Assembly: GCA_021234155.1 (NCBI GenBank)
Contig: JAJEKV010000920.1
Location: 1 to 64,000 of the forward strand
Length of the DNA: 64,000 nt
Reading direction: 5' to 3'
DNA from: Isoetes taiwanensis
Taxonomy: Eukaryota > Streptophyta > Lycopodiopsida > Isoetales > Isoetaceae
Made by a program: the position numbers and the translations under genes. Positions 33,744 through 46,149 of this stretch are shown one piece after another. Under the pieces are notes generated by a model that was given only the letters and a program-made list of their open reading frames with translations, ran no database searches and was not told the DNA's origin. Position 1 is the stretch's first letter; each line of letters begins with the position of its first letter.

Positions 33744-34815
33744 CTAGCTTGTGGGATGTCCAATTGTTCTTTCCACACCATACCGTTTCACTATCCGTGA
33801 TGTATTAACACAATTAGCTTCCATATCTCGTTTCTCATCCTCTTTTCTATCAAAGCATCTTGCAATGCCATGGCCATCAACGACCACAATATTCACACAC
33901 AATAGATTGATATCTAGATTGATATCCACGTGACCCACGACCACGCCCATATCCACTACGACAAAAAGTGTTATAATCATGGCGACCATTATAATCAACT
34001 GTGACCATACACACTACTACGACCATAACCCCCCGCCCATGGTCATATCCTCCATCATAACCTCGACCATAACTACGGCCATAACCACCACCAAAGGATC
34101 CATCATAACCACGACCAAAAGACCGAATCTTTTCTTTGTTCAAGACTCGGAAGGTGGGTTTCTTTTCCTTGTATACGCAACCATTACGATTGTCTTTGAC
34201 GTCGGGGTGCAATAACTCGGGCGACATGGTCTTCTAAGGATTCACACAGCGTCTTCAAAGTAACATGCTTTTTATTCATCAATATAGAAATGATGACCCA
34301 ATTCAGAGGATGGAAAAGTTTCCAATAGTGCATCACCAATTCATCTTTGGATATAGGCCCTCGGCGTTAAAGCCTAATTGTTCAATTATTTCTTTGAAGC
34401 GATCAACATGAGCTCTAACAGTACTTGATGAATCATATTGGAGATTTGCCAAACTCCTCTTTAAGAAAAGGACTTCTTGCTTTGTTCTCTTATTGTAAAC
34501 CTGCTCTAAATAATTCCAGACCTCACTGGATGTGATAAATTGATCAACATCCGCATGGATAGAATCTTTCAATCCATACACTAAGAGACGCCGTACTGCA
34601 CGATCTTTGGTTTTCCATTGCTCCTTCTCTTTAAGCCATGTATCAAAAGTTTGTCCAGAAGTAATCAATTGATCATTCAACATTGGTTGCTTGGGACACT
34701 TTTTTCAATTACATAATCAAGCAAATCATCACTCTCTAACACACATTTGATCTTCCTCTTCCAACCAGGATATCCAGTACCATTGAAAACATAAATTGTT
34801 TTAGCTGACGAATCG
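33744..34815 (-). pseudogene. Copia gag region with zinc knuckle
   Basis: The minus strand starts close to the primer-binding site with a TGYPGWKRKIKCVLE segment, then 34683-34333 reads TFDTWLKEKEQWKTKDRAVR and EVWNYLEQVYNKRTKQEVLF, the UBN2-type copia gag core. A Gly/Tyr/Arg-rich stretch (34150-33960) leads to CEYCGR, and after a frame change HGIARC: a CCHC zinc knuckle split by an indel. The gag is thus complete in parts but not translatable. Confidence 0.85.
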
Positions 34816-34837
34816 CCCTTCACGGTTATCACCTGCA

Positions 34838-34849
34838 GCTCTGATACCA
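34838..34849 (-). other. Primer-binding site, initiator tRNA-Met
   Basis: TGGTATCAGAGC on the element strand lies immediately inside the 5' LTR. It is the standard complement to the 3' end of plant initiator tRNA-Met used by copia elements. Confidence 0.93.
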
Positions 34850-35081
34850 TGATGAAAATCTAGACAAAGCATATAAAGGAAGAGAGACACGAGAGAACTT
34901 AAGGAGAGACAAGCGATGATCCCGAACAACACACACTATCAATTGTATTGAATCACACTATATATATATACATTGGGTTGCATGCATGCACACGCATGCG
35001 ATGCATTGATTGAGAACATGTACCGAATAATGCATAATGACACACTTGCATGCATTGGAGGACAACGTAGCATCTCCAACA
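34850..35081 (-). repeat. Copia 5' LTR
   Basis: 232 bp, partner of the LTR at 29851. The 8-bp length difference comes from small indels such as CACAGAGAAC against CACGAGAGAAC. A TATATATATA run at about 34960 may be the promoter TATA region. Confidence 0.93.
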
Positions 35082-35086
35082 GCTAT

Positions 35087-36184
35087 ATCAGCTGATTATC
35101 ATTGTCTGCGGATTGTTTGACCAGGGGCTACTCCATTTAGGAAGTTAGCACAACAAAACAAGACCTAGTCTTGAATCACATTCAAAGGATAAACGGGATT
35201 TCAGGAAATAAAATTATATAAGTTAACGTCATTCTATTCAAAATGTCCTAGCCAGCATATTTCCATAAAGAAACAACGACAGTGAACATCATGTTCACAA
35301 ACAAAGAGCCAACATCAAGGCTTAAGAAAATCTACGATGCGCAACTAACATGTATAGCAAAATATTTCCGCTATTATTTATCTATGATATTGTCTTCTAA
35401 GCCTGCTCTTCATGCAGTTATCATCTAGTATCCTTATCAAACAGATCATTTCTTTTTTTAAAAGTTTATAATAACATTACAAATTTATGTCATACAAAAC
35501 CAGCTATAGACTGATTAATATGCTTTTTCATAAGATCCACCAATTCTGTGAATGTACTAGGCTTCAGTTCTCAAACACTAAAAAATATGTTCTAAGTTAT
35601 TAACATGGGCAGAAAGTGAAGAACATATATATTTTAGTCCTCAACACATGCTCTGATCCCGGATCCTTATGCAGATGTGTTCAAGAAGCAAAAATAAACA
35701 TTTTAGCCCTATTTGGGAATTGAACCTAAATTCAACCAAATAGGTTTTTTGTTTTTTATTTCCCATCTTTTATATAGCTAGCCTCAATCTCATGATGGTT
35801 GGCAGTCCAAAGACTCCTGAAGCACGAGCACTCATGGCCACTATCTCCTATCGCAATGCTATTGGCTGTCTTAATCCGATGCCACCGGAAATAAATCCAC
35901 CATAGCCAAAGCTTCTAGCTCAATCAAGAGGAGGGATTTTTTAGAAAAACATGGCATTTGTTCTCTGATTGTGGCTATGACCATAGATTCTGATTGTTAA
36001 CACACTTCTAAGCATAAATCGCCTTGAATCCCTGCAAAATGTGGCTCCTGCAAGAGATTTGAAGTGCTTGCCGCCGAAAATAGAGAAAGGAAAAGTATTT
36101 CCTCTCAGTTGCCACGCAGAACTTAATTTACACAACTATGAATAACGTCTGAAACATGTTAAGCAAAAGTTAAAATTCTACTAA
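35087..36184. other. No gene recognised
   Basis: AT-rich, single-copy-looking sequence to the right of the copia element. No repeat, exon or RNA seen. Confidence 0.5.
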
Positions 36185-36349
36185 GAGGCGCCTCACATGT
36201 AAATCTTTTATTATTCACACGTAGTTCATCTGAGATGGCCGGTTTGACGTCTGAGTCGTTCATCCCGGAACTGCTGGATCAGTTTACACCTGAGCATCTG
36301 AAAGGCTTAACGTCCGGTAAAAACTTGCCGGTGACATGTGAGGCGTCCC
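36185..36349. mobile_element. 165-bp MITE with 16-bp TIRs
   Basis: GAGGCGCCTCACATGT at the left is matched at the right by the inverted ACATGTGAGGCGTCCC (14 of 16 paired). TAA lies immediately outside both ends (36182-36184 and 36350-36352). A 3-bp TAA duplication and short G-rich TIRs fit Tourist/PIF-Harbinger MITEs. The interior has no coding capacity and is GC-richer than its surroundings. Confidence 0.6.
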
Positions 36350-36576
36350 TAACCACAAAAAAAATCTATACGGATGGTGCCTAAAACTCATACCTGAAAT
36401 TGGTACTAAACTAAATTGGTCCTGATATTGGCCACTAAAATTAATCTAAAAATATCCCCATAAATACACCTTAAAATTGATATAGATGTTAAAAAACACC
36501 CTAAAGACCAAACAACATGTTTGAGAAAGAGGCGATTATTGAGACAAAGGGTGATTTTGAGGTTGTTTAATTTTTT

Positions 36577-36613
36577 TAGGGTCATTTCTACGCCTATAAA
36601 AATGACCCTAACA
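36577..36613. repeat. Inverted repeat hairpin
   Basis: TTAGGGTCATTT and AAATGACCCTAA form a 12-bp inverted repeat around a 12-nt loop. It may be a lone TIR pair or a structured RNA segment; no context decides. Confidence 0.5.
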
Positions 36614-36619
36614 GCGGGC

Positions 36620-37379
36620 TAGGGGTGGTAGGCTTCGTAGTCGGCCTCATCAGTTTGCTGGAACTGTACTAAACACCATTTCTTCTGGCGATTATCTGCC
36701 GGTGATTTATTTGATGGCATCAGACATGAGAGAGCTCCATGTTGTCACCTGTGACCCCATTCAGTAACACAGATCATACCCTTCTTTCTTCTCTCCTGTT
36801 ATTACCGTCGCTATACCAACAAACAAGTCAAAACGTGTAAGAAATGGTAAATACGCAATTGGAAACATCAAATACACAAGAAAAAAATGATGGACTAGAA
36901 GAAAACAACAGGAAGAATGAGTTGTAGGAAAGGAATAATATCAGGTATATTTGTGGAATATACTGGAATCTTGACCCTTACTCATGAAACATGGGGTTTC
37001 CCAAGATAGACAAGCTTTGAAATAAAAGAAAAAAAAAAAAAAAAAAAAAAGAGGAAACCCTTAAGTTTTGCAAAAGTTGCCAAAGTGCCTTTGGTTTAGG
37101 GGTATTTTTTGATGAAAATAACTGTAACTCTTTTATCATGATCCAAATGGGATGTCCTTCAACATGAAAGTTAAGTTCTATGAATTAGAGTTGGAATCCC
37201 AAGTACGTTATTTTTAAGACATGAAATAAGGATTTAGGAGACTATAACTTAAGATTTTGGGCCACCAGTTTGGGTGATCTTAGGTTTGATGGAAATATAT
37301 CATCCTCGTCTACAATGCTCCTAAACAAAATATTCTTATTTGGATCATCAAAAAAAGTTATCCGAAAAAAATTGAAGTA
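36620..37379. other. No gene recognised
   Basis: Contains a 29-bp run almost wholly of A at 37022-37050, preceded by GAAATAAAAG. It could be the tail of a retroposon inserted in plus orientation, but no body was identified. Confidence 0.4.
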
Positions 37380-38896
37380 TGAAGGACGAACGGGCCGATA
37401 ACGGGCCGGCGATGGCGGCCGCTTTCTTGAAGGAAACCTAGGGGGCGGCTACGGCCGACCCCATCTCCTTGGTGATTCGTGATCGCCCCGGGATCTTTGG
37501 AGGGTGTTGGGGATCACGTGCTCAAGAGTGGGCTGGTAGAACCATTATTGCAAATAAGTCTTCTCTTTCGTTCCCTTTCGTGCAAAAACCAGGGAAGCCT
37601 CCTTCCATTCTCTTCTAGCTTCAAATCCTTGACAACAGGTTAGAGGCTCTGGGGTTCTTGGCAAGGTGAGTGCAACTTGGTATTTCTCGCTTCTGTTTTC
37701 GTGATCGCCCTGTGGTTAGGCTATGGGAGGTGTGCCTCAAGATTAGCTTCAGAGGTAAAGTGATGCTCCGCTTCTGCCATTGATTTCGTTCTTGTCAGTC
37801 TCTAGTGGTCTGGCTGGGAGAAGGGCTGCAGATTCCAGGAAACAGATACAAGCAGCCCTGTAGTATATGTTGCCACAAGAAGAAGGAACCACTCTTCTAG
37901 TACAGTCCCCAGCTAGAAAAATTTTCGGAAGGGATCTTCAAGATTAGCTTGGTGTTAGACTGGAAACAAATGTTGGCCCCTGTAGTACTATGACAGCTAA
38001 GAAGAAGGCGTTGTTGGCATCTATAGTACTATTTTCTGCAACCCTTTTCTTTATGCCGGTGCTAGTATCTGCAAGAGCCAAACCCTTTGACAGAAGACAA
38101 GCGCTTCTGCATTTCTGTTGCAAATATTTCAAGACTTTGTGGCTGTTTGTCTAACAATTAGCAGGGCCCGTGCTCCCCTTTCCCAGCAAGGGGTGGCTTG
38201 AGAATTGGTAGTTTGCAGGAACGGGGCAGCTCAAAAGCCATTGACTTCTAGTGGGCGGGAGACCCTAGAAAGGTTAAATTCTTGGTCTTGCAGGAAGACA
38301 AGGCCTGTATGGCTAGATGCAGATGGGTCAGGCGTGGGTCAGGATTCTAGCGGTGCTGCTCCCTCTGGTGCGTTGGTGAGAAGAAGGGCGAGTTCCTTAT
38401 AACATGAGGCACCCCCTATAGTATTGCTGCAGCAGCTGATGGGGTCAGCACTATCTTCGGCAGGGAAGCATAAAGAGGATCTTGCCTCTAGTTTGACAGC
38501 TGACCAGTGCGATTGGCTACTCTCTTTCCTGCTGCTGGTAATCTCAGGTCTGGTTTCTTTGCCATATCCGAGGGCCTAGTTTTTGAAGCAATGATGCAGT
38601 TGGGGCATGTGGAAAGACAGGAACTCAGCTCCCATAGTATCTGTATTGGAGAAGAGGTCGTGTAGTTCTTGTCCAGTAACTGGCCCTAGTTGTGTCATTA
38701 GGGTCTAGGAAATTAGTCCTTCTCTTCTGTAGTATCCTATGGAGAAGAAGTTGAGGGAGGCTAAAGAGTACTAGGCTCAGAGTCTGGACTGCTATCCATG
38801 GATACGAGAAGTGGTAGCAGCTCTGGGCTCAACTGTATGTATGAAAACGTTTATCCTTTGAATATAATACAGATCCTTGACTTCAAAAAAAAAATG
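37380..38896 (+). other. Possible polyadenylated retroposon, non-coding
   Basis: GC-richer block (starting GGCCGGCGATGGCGGCCGC) that ends AATATAATACAGATCCTTGA CTTC followed by ten A residues at about 38886-38896. Related short phrases such as CCTGTAGTA, CCTATAGTA and CCATAGTATC recur every 100-200 bp (37860, 37980, 38025, 38410, 38632, 38733). No long frame and no recognisable protein. The A-tail suggests retroposition of an RNA, or a LINE 5'/ORF1 part. Confidence 0.3.
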
Positions 38897-40834
38897 CATC
38901 TAAAGAAATAAGGTGCTAAACCACTATGGGTTGTCCTTGCATCAAAATCAAGCTTGTGTCTGAAGACTGGAGACTTTGCAATTTATCCTCAAATGGGCTA
39001 AAGTTTCTGTGAAATATTTCAGATCCCATTCGCTAATGGTGCTGGAGGCGAGGTACAACGAATATATTTGTAATGTGATCTAGCTGCAGATTTCCATTCT
39101 TATTCTTTTGTGTGGAACGAATTTTAGATATTGTTTACTATACATTACCTCCTTCTTCACAGATATGATGGATTCATCCATGCCATACCTTCCGCACTGC
39201 TCTTCTCAGCCATTAATTTCATTGCAGTATTGACAAGGTCTTTGCCAGCTTCCATAATCAAAACAGAGCCATTAGAATTTTTGCAAAGGAAGGTTAAAAC
39301 AGCTATTGTCTTTTCGGGCTTGATTTCTTGGAACTGCCTTGGGTGGTCTTTGCTCGAGGCAGTTTTTTGCTCACAAAAGAGATATGTTACTTACCACAAA
39401 ATTACCATTAGCTCCTTTTCGTTGTTTGGGTCTCATGGCCAATTTGGTCCTCGTGGACGTTAAAGACTTTGTCTGTCTGCCTATCTGCGTGCCTGCCTGC
39501 TACAAAATAGGGCTGCGGCTAAGAATCTGAAGATTATTTGTCAAATCTAGTCCAATGCTTTAGATATAATCCTCTTGCATTGTTTTGAATCGCTAAATCT
39601 AATGCCTCAGGACTTAGATCTCAAGAATGGCTTGAATTTGGCCAGAATCCTACTGGCCAGATGGGTTAACTCCATTACTGCAATAAACTTCAGTCAATGG
39701 CATGAGGTGGACTCCTTTGACATAGGAACTTTGCTAAGCGTTTGTGTGTTAGGATAGGTTTGTTGCTAGTTTTTGCAAGTAGAAGTGGGAAGGAGCCATA
39801 ACGTGCCTAACGCTAATGGATAGCAAGCGAGCCCTCCTCTCATGCTGACTAATGTGGCTCCACAAACCAGCCTCGGCCATCTAAACAACCGTGAATCTCG
39901 CGGTCTAAACCATCGACCTACTCCCCAAAGATATGCCCTTCTGGCAACCCAATATTTTTATCTATATCATCACAAAAAGTTATCCATAAACCAATAATGT
40001 TTTGACAATTTTAGCAAAAACTTAAAAGGGTATTTTGGAGTTTTCCCGGGAAAAAGGAAAAAACAAGGTGCTGCGCACGAAGGGTTGCCCTCTGATAGCA
40101 CCAAAGTGTGTTTTCATGTTTCTTGTCTGGCCGTTTTGGTTTCATGTTTTTTATTTTTTGTCGTTTCGTGTGTTGGGCCTTATTTATAGCCTGAACTGGT
40201 GCGTTTGTTTGTTGTTGTTTTGTTTTCTTTTGTTTATGAATATATATTAGAGGAAATATGGTTACCAATCTAGGACAATGTTGTTCAATGCTCGATATTA
40301 ATTTGCTTGTGCTGTTGTTTATTAGCAAGATTAGTTGGTATTATACATGATACATAATATGATATATACATGTAGGTAGACACCTAATAAGCCATTGCTA
40401 GAATTATATTTACTTTTCAAATCGTGGCGTTGAGAGCACTGCTGTAAGGATTCTTCAAAATGCTCAATAGGTGTAGATGGGCTATGTCTTTGTAAACAGT
40501 ATTACAACATGCTACATCCATTATCTTCTGTGGTTTATCATTTTTCTACTGATGTTAGTCAGCTTAAATGACCAGAAGCTAGTCCAAATGGTGTAATCAA
40601 TAATGTTATTGCCGTACAAAATTATGTATACATCTATATCATTATGATTTTCAATTTGTAGTCCGACTTGAGATCCACAAGCTGCACAAGACCAGGTGAC
40701 AACATTTGAATCAGACTATTGGAATTGTTAATTGTTCGAAGACCTTGTCCGAACTCAAATGTAGCTTTGGTTAACATACGATTCTGGCAGAACATAATGT
40801 ACATAATGTAGTCTAACATCCAAACTTAACTAAA
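38897..40834. other. No gene recognised
   Basis: Short open frames at 39131-39463 and 39575-39757 show no motif. A 32-bp repeat with a GTGC-TGC-GCAC palindrome is at 40061-40092. Confidence 0.45.
40061..40092 (+). repeat. 32-bp dispersed repeat, copy 1
   Basis: AAACAAGGTGCTGCGCACGA followed by AGGGTTGCCCTC. It matches 42948-42979 with one difference and contains the palindrome GTGCTGCGCAC. Confidence 0.8.
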
Positions 40835-40862
40835 CTAGTTATGGTGCCCGGCGTTGCCGGGC
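40835..40862 (-). mobile_element. Helitron 3' terminus 3 (-)
   Basis: On the minus strand: GCCCGGCAACGCCGGGC (40862-40846), a 7-nt spacer ACCATAA, CTAG ending at 40835, then T. Two compensatory changes relative to the other two hairpins (A-T to G-C pairs) preserve pairing. The spacer differs from terminus 1 (ACCCTAA) at one base. The body would extend to higher coordinates, where carboxypeptidase and LIN1 fragments lie on the same strand. Confidence 0.78.
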
Positions 40863-42333
40863 CTTAGTAGTGATGAGCAAGGATTTCTATTCGTAGTTGC
40901 TTTGTCTTTGTTTGTCTGGTATATTTTATGGTGTAATGTTGAAGGACCAATAGTACTGTAGTTGGGGATTGATGGTGTTGGCTACGATTTTTGTGTATTA
41001 AAATAGTAGGGATGCAACTTGGCATCATATAGTGTTGGATTATTGGAGATACACTTACAATTGTCGAGAATGGAGATGAGCATTTCCTAGAATGGCGTAA
41101 ATTGGGCTCATTATTGATCTCAAAGATTAAGTTAGATGAGAGATGTACATGGGTTATCCAGACATTTCATTCTCACAGAGCTACATGAAGTTGTAGAGTC
41201 AATACTTGCACGGAAAGAAGGGGAAAGATGTAGCCCAATTTGTGAGAGATAGTTTGCTTTGCTTTGTCTTTTAGCATCTGGAGTTGCAAAAAGAAAATTC
41301 AATCAATTACGTCCCCTGGCTCGATTTTGAGCATTTTCACGATGGAGTTACTCTTGATTATCAGTGTTCTTATTATTTCCAATGCTAGTATGCTCTATTG
41401 CTAAGGTGCCCTTTCATTTTGTGAAAATGTAGAAATGAGGTAGCATGAGTTTCTTAGGCTTTTACTTTGATGCTAGATATGTATAATTTTTTATCTTCAT
41501 CATGCAAGTGTAATTTATTATTTATTGGCATAAAGATCATAGACTTCCTAGTATGCTAGATTAGATATAGTTTTATAGGCCAGAGCATTATATTGCAGTT
41601 GTGAAAATGTGTTTTAGTTATAGAGTGCCCTCTAGTTTAAAACCCCAATGAAGCTAAAAAAAATTACATGTAGTGAAGTAGATGTTTTATTGCACGATCG
41701 TTGTCATACCACATTGACACTAACATTAGCATAGTCTATTTAATAGAACAAAATATCAAAATAATATGGTCTCGCAGCTAGCTATTGGTCATCGTCATCA
41801 TGAATTGTAGGCTCAGGTCCATAAGGTCATACAACGTCAAAACAAAATGTTCTTGCAGTTGACTATGATTCATCTTTAATTTGAATTGCAGTCTCAACTG
41901 CACGTGGGCCACTATATGGACAGCAAAAGAGGATGAACTTGACAGGCCTATCATATCTGCGGATCATTTGTCCTGGATTTTTCATCTTTTCACATTGCAT
42001 CATGGTTAATGGTTATGGTTGTTATACTCAATGAGGCCCGACTGTCTTGTCAGAATACATCTCAATATATTCATGAAACTGGATATAAATTAATCATGCC
42101 TCTGAGGCCTCAAAGATATGGCATGACAGAATATATCTCAACATGAGCATTGAGAACACAGGACGGCAATATGACTATTTTAATGTGGTAGTTGCTTAGA
42201 AGAAGTATTGGTATGACCACCCAACTCCGAGAGGTGTCTCAAGAAAGAGAAGGTTTGATACACTGCATTCAATGTGGTTGAATCAGACTGCCTTCTTGTG
42301 AGTACATGAAGTAAAATATGAAGTTATTGCTAC
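40863..42333. other. No gene recognised
   Basis: AT-rich sequence, presumably the Helitron interior, between the terminus and the carboxypeptidase exon. Confidence 0.4.
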
Positions 42334-42441
42334 CTTTGTTCCAGGACTGGGGATTCTTAAGAAGTCCTGTTCCTAAAGCATCTGGATAGAAAGGACCAAG
42401 CTCCATGAAAGCTCCACCTCCTATTGAAGAACACCCAGGAC
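42334..42441 (-). pseudogene. Serine carboxypeptidase-like exon fragment
   Basis: Minus exon with CACAG acceptor and AAAG|GTAGCA donor, 108 bp, reading [20 protein letters not shown] followed by [20 protein letters not shown] and the GGGAF-ELGPF block are the oxyanion-hole and substrate-binding region of S10 serine carboxypeptidases. The exon needs a preceding phase-1 G to make GGPGCSS. Neither the flanking exons (VLWLNG upstream; ESPAGVGFSY and GESYAG downstream) nor the catalytic Ser/Asp/His are found nearby. It is an isolated exon with intact splice sites, on the same strand as Helitron terminus 3. Confidence 0.8.
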
Positions 42442-42947
42442 CTGTGCATTCTTTCATGCTTAGGATGTCAATAAATAAAGCAAGAACAGAATTGCAAATA
42501 CAAATGATGAAAATAAACTGTGTACATTCAGAAATTACATGCACAATGCTAGTGCAGCAGCTAGAGCAGATTATTTATCTAAAAAGTAAAGAACTTGAAA
42601 TCACACTTACATTTCTTGCTTGCAGTCATATCTGGCATGCACTAGTATTGGCACAGGAAATCACACTCTCGAGTTTGTTTTTTGGGTTGCAGTCATGCCC
42701 AGTATATGTGTTGATATTGACACACAGATGTATTAGAGGAAAGGGCCCTAAACCAATAGTTTTGTTGCCAAATAACAGCAGAGAAAGTACACTTTACAAT
42801 TTTCAAGTCACTGTACAAAATAATGATCTAGTGCCAAATGCAGAATCACAATTTCTAGTCAGAGATGACCTGCAAAGATTTAGGTATTGTGGGCACATGT
42901 TTCCAGTGGGGTATTACTACAAATGTTAAGAAGCAATAGTGCATTAA

Positions 42948-42979
42948 AAACAAGGTGCTGCGCACGGAGGGTTGCCCTC
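42948..42979 (+). repeat. 32-bp dispersed repeat, copy 2
   Basis: Same sequence as 40061-40092 except A to G in CACGGAGG. The two copies bracket Helitron terminus 3 and the carboxypeptidase exon. Confidence 0.8.
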
Positions 42980-45059
42980 CATGGCCGGAGGGTGAAGTGG
43001 CTTAAATCATACTTCAAAGTCATGTTTTTACAATCAATCCAAAATTGCTACTTCAAAACAATAGAGTACTTGATACCATGACTTTATGAGGATTGGCCTG
43101 AAGAGATCTTTGGTGCTCGGCATGGAACAAGGATGGTCTGATCTCAACACGGTTTGTCTGGTCTAGAAGAAGGCAGGTTATGCATTAGATTTATTAGGTG
43201 GGAATGTGTGGAAGAATATGGTCTCCCCTTGCAAATTAAGCTCTTGTTAATATAAGCAAATCTTCATCATTTAAGTTAATGTAAAGCAATGCATTTGAGA
43301 ATTAAGATACAACTCTTCTTTAACATAATTAATGTTATGTCTGTCTTCACACGACACTAAATAGTCTAGGCAGGTTATGCATTGGAATTTGTTTTTTCTT
43401 GCTTAAGTAACGTTGAGAAATGAGTGAAATGTAACATGAGCGCGGTTATAATACTTGCTTCATAAATTTCATACATAAGCACAAGCAAGCAATAATAGAA
43501 ATGGACTTTTAAAGGTCAAATCTAAGATGCCTCAGATACACAACACCAAAACCACCCTATCCAAGGCCCTTTGCTCATTGAAATTCCTTGTGGCATTGGC
43601 AACACTTGTATTGAAATTCCAAGGTTTCTTCAACAACTTGTACATCATTAGAACCAACCGTTGCCCACTAGTCATGCTATATGCCTCCTTTGCATAATGA
43701 TTCAAAAACACATTATTTTGTAATGATTATAAACTGCAATAGACAAAACTTGTAATGACATGACTTTGAAAAAGAATCTGATGTAGTTGAATCAAGATAT
43801 ATTTACATTTTTGCCCGCTCTTGAGCTATGACAAACTTATCAAGAGCATCAGATATCTACAATCAATTTGCATTGAGTTGGCGGGGATATCTTAAAGCAC
43901 ATATATGTGATTATATTTGCCACACCCAATTCTACAATCCTAGCATAACAGTAAATTCTCTCCAATGCTTCATGTTTATAGAACATTTTCTAATCCATGC
44001 TCCATGTTTATGGATATCCCAATTAAAGAAGTCCATGATACTATGTTTAGACAATTACATACCAAAAGTTTAGAAAATTTTTTTGAAGATCAAATTTTCC
44101 GGGTCCGAAATTTAGTACTTAAATCAGTTGTAAAATGTTATCATGACACCATATATTTCTTGGTATATGACCCTTTCCCTTCTACAATGCATGGGAAAAA
44201 TTTTAGCATATTTATTAATTTTGGTCATAGCTTTTTATATAATATATACTACAGTTCCCCGAAAGTATGTTTTATGTTTATAGAAAATTTTCATAAGCAT
44301 GACTAACTATCATGCTCCAACTAGATGTACGGCCATGTATGACATAAAGTTCCGCCTCATAGTTTTATCATGATTAATGCTTAGAGCTTCCAATTAAACC
44401 CTATATGGGTTTGGGGTCATGCTTTTGACGTTGTAAGTATAAAGAAAATGACAAGCTCAAATCTGGATTTACATACCAAAAGTTTAGAACATTTTTTTAA
44501 GAAGTTTTAATCGCATAACACAAATTTTAATGCATGGGTTGTTCATTTTTACCAGAAATTTATGCGATTGAAAAATATATACCAATGAAGAAATTAACTT
44601 TAAATCTTCTATATAAGCTTGTGATTTATTATATATCTTAGTCTTAAGTTGCTGCCATCGACCATAAGTGGTAGTACATTGGGTATATGGAGACAAGATG
44701 ATCAATCAACTCTTGCACTGTGTAATGCCGATATGCCCGATTAAATCAAACATCGAGATGTCCAAATACAAAAATTTTGGGTTTCACTAAAACCGTTTAA
44801 GGAATGAAATTTTGCTTGTTACATATTTTGAACTTTTATATAATATAAATGGACATGGTTTGCACTTCCCGTACATGGTTGAATGAAACCTTCCCATCTT
44901 TTTGTTTGGGAAAAGTTCCTGGCATCCATGGAAGGACAATACTTTGAATTATTTCATTGATTCCAATCTTCGGACTTGCCAAATGGTTCACCGCTTTAAT
45001 GTTGACCATGATATTTTTTATTTAATCATGCATTGGATGTACGCCACCACTCATATAAT
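42980..45059. other. No gene recognised
   Basis: Very AT-rich. Phrases such as CCAAAAGTTTAGAA and CATGTTTATAGAA recur at 43973/44275 and 44062/44473, suggesting decayed internal duplications. No coding motif. Confidence 0.45.
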
Positions 45060-45440
45060 ACTTATGCATCCTTTATGCAATCAAAGCTCACATGAACCAA
45101 TGCCCCCATTGGCATTATGGCAACTATGAAGGCAAATTATCCGAGGCCTTTTAGTCCCGGGTCTCTTAACATTTTTTTAATCCAAAGAAATAAGGACAAA
45201 CAAACTAAATGAATAAAGGAATTTATGCAAAAAGTTCCAATATCCTACATTGCATTCTTAAAAAGTAGTACATCGTATAATAGAATAATGCACATAAGCT
45301 TGAAATTGAGTTGATAAGTCTCAAAATACGGATATCATGTATAGAACAAAGAAAGGCATAATGACGTGGATATTTGGCCTTGCGCAAATTTAATGTTAAC
45401 AATGAGAATATAACCCGGGAATCTTTTTTATTCATTTGAA
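45060..45440 (+). repeat. Diverged ~350-bp direct repeat, copy 1
   Basis: Matches 46150-46470 with many changes: CACATGAACCAATGCCCCCA, AATTATCCGAGG, TTTTAGTCC, TCTCTTAACATT, TTTGGCCTTGC occur in the same order and spacing. The two copies are about 1.08 kb apart. Confidence 0.7.
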
Positions 45441-46149
45441 TTCTATATCAAATGCTTTTCCATCTAACATGCCTTCAGGTTGGTTTAATGGGCACCATCA
45501 TTTAGAAAACTTAGTTGCGGATTATTTGAATCAATTGAGTTGGTACAAGTGTGTTATAGGTAATGTCAATAGAATTTTAAGAAGTGATATAATCTACATA
45601 AGACAATGTTCTAACCTCATTATAAAAAATATATGCCAGAGCAACTCCTTTGAAGAAATGTAACTTTAAACCACCTTAATAACGGTTGCCCAAGCACATG
45701 TAGACTATACTAATAATGTATGTAGAAAGGGACAATGATAATGTAGAAGGGCACATTAGATAGTCTAAAAATTGGACAATAGCAAACCGCAACTATATGA
45801 ATCTATAGCACCACCTTAATGAGAACATGGGTGAATCATCAAAATCGTAAATGCTTCATTGTTCAGAGAAAATAAATGTTTTGGCAAGATCTCAAGGGAT
45901 CCTCCGGAACTTCATTTCTTGCTAGCTCTATGTGAAACCAAAGATTTGCATCAAGTTCTGTTCATTCCAAATACAAACAAAACTTTAAGAGACCATTATA
46001 TATTACGTTATCCCCGATGCAAAGAGGGAGGCCAATAGGAACGGACAATAATGGGACTTAGAGACCTAAAATCTGCCCCCACCCGTGAGAAGAAAGCTGC
46101 TTCAAAAGACCACGATAACTATCTTAATCATGCACCTATGTAACCCACT

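Larger units (their letters stand above)
29846..35086 (-). mobile_element. Ty1/copia LTR retrotransposon, full structure, coding decayed
   Basis: Two LTRs (29851-30074 and 34850-35081) bound a 4.78-kb interior and are flanked by the 5-bp direct repeat GCTAT (29846-29850 and 35082-35086). On the minus strand the order is 5' LTR, initiator-Met primer-binding site, gag, protease, integrase, RT, RNase H, purine tract, 3' LTR. Integrase before RT is the copia arrangement. The frame is broken in many places, so the element is non-autonomous. It inserted into unrelated non-coding DNA, and its target site can be reconstructed exactly. Confidence 0.95.

Noticed and set aside
42334-42441. Functional serine carboxypeptidase gene
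   Set aside because: Only one exon is present; no catalytic exons could be found within several kb on that strand.
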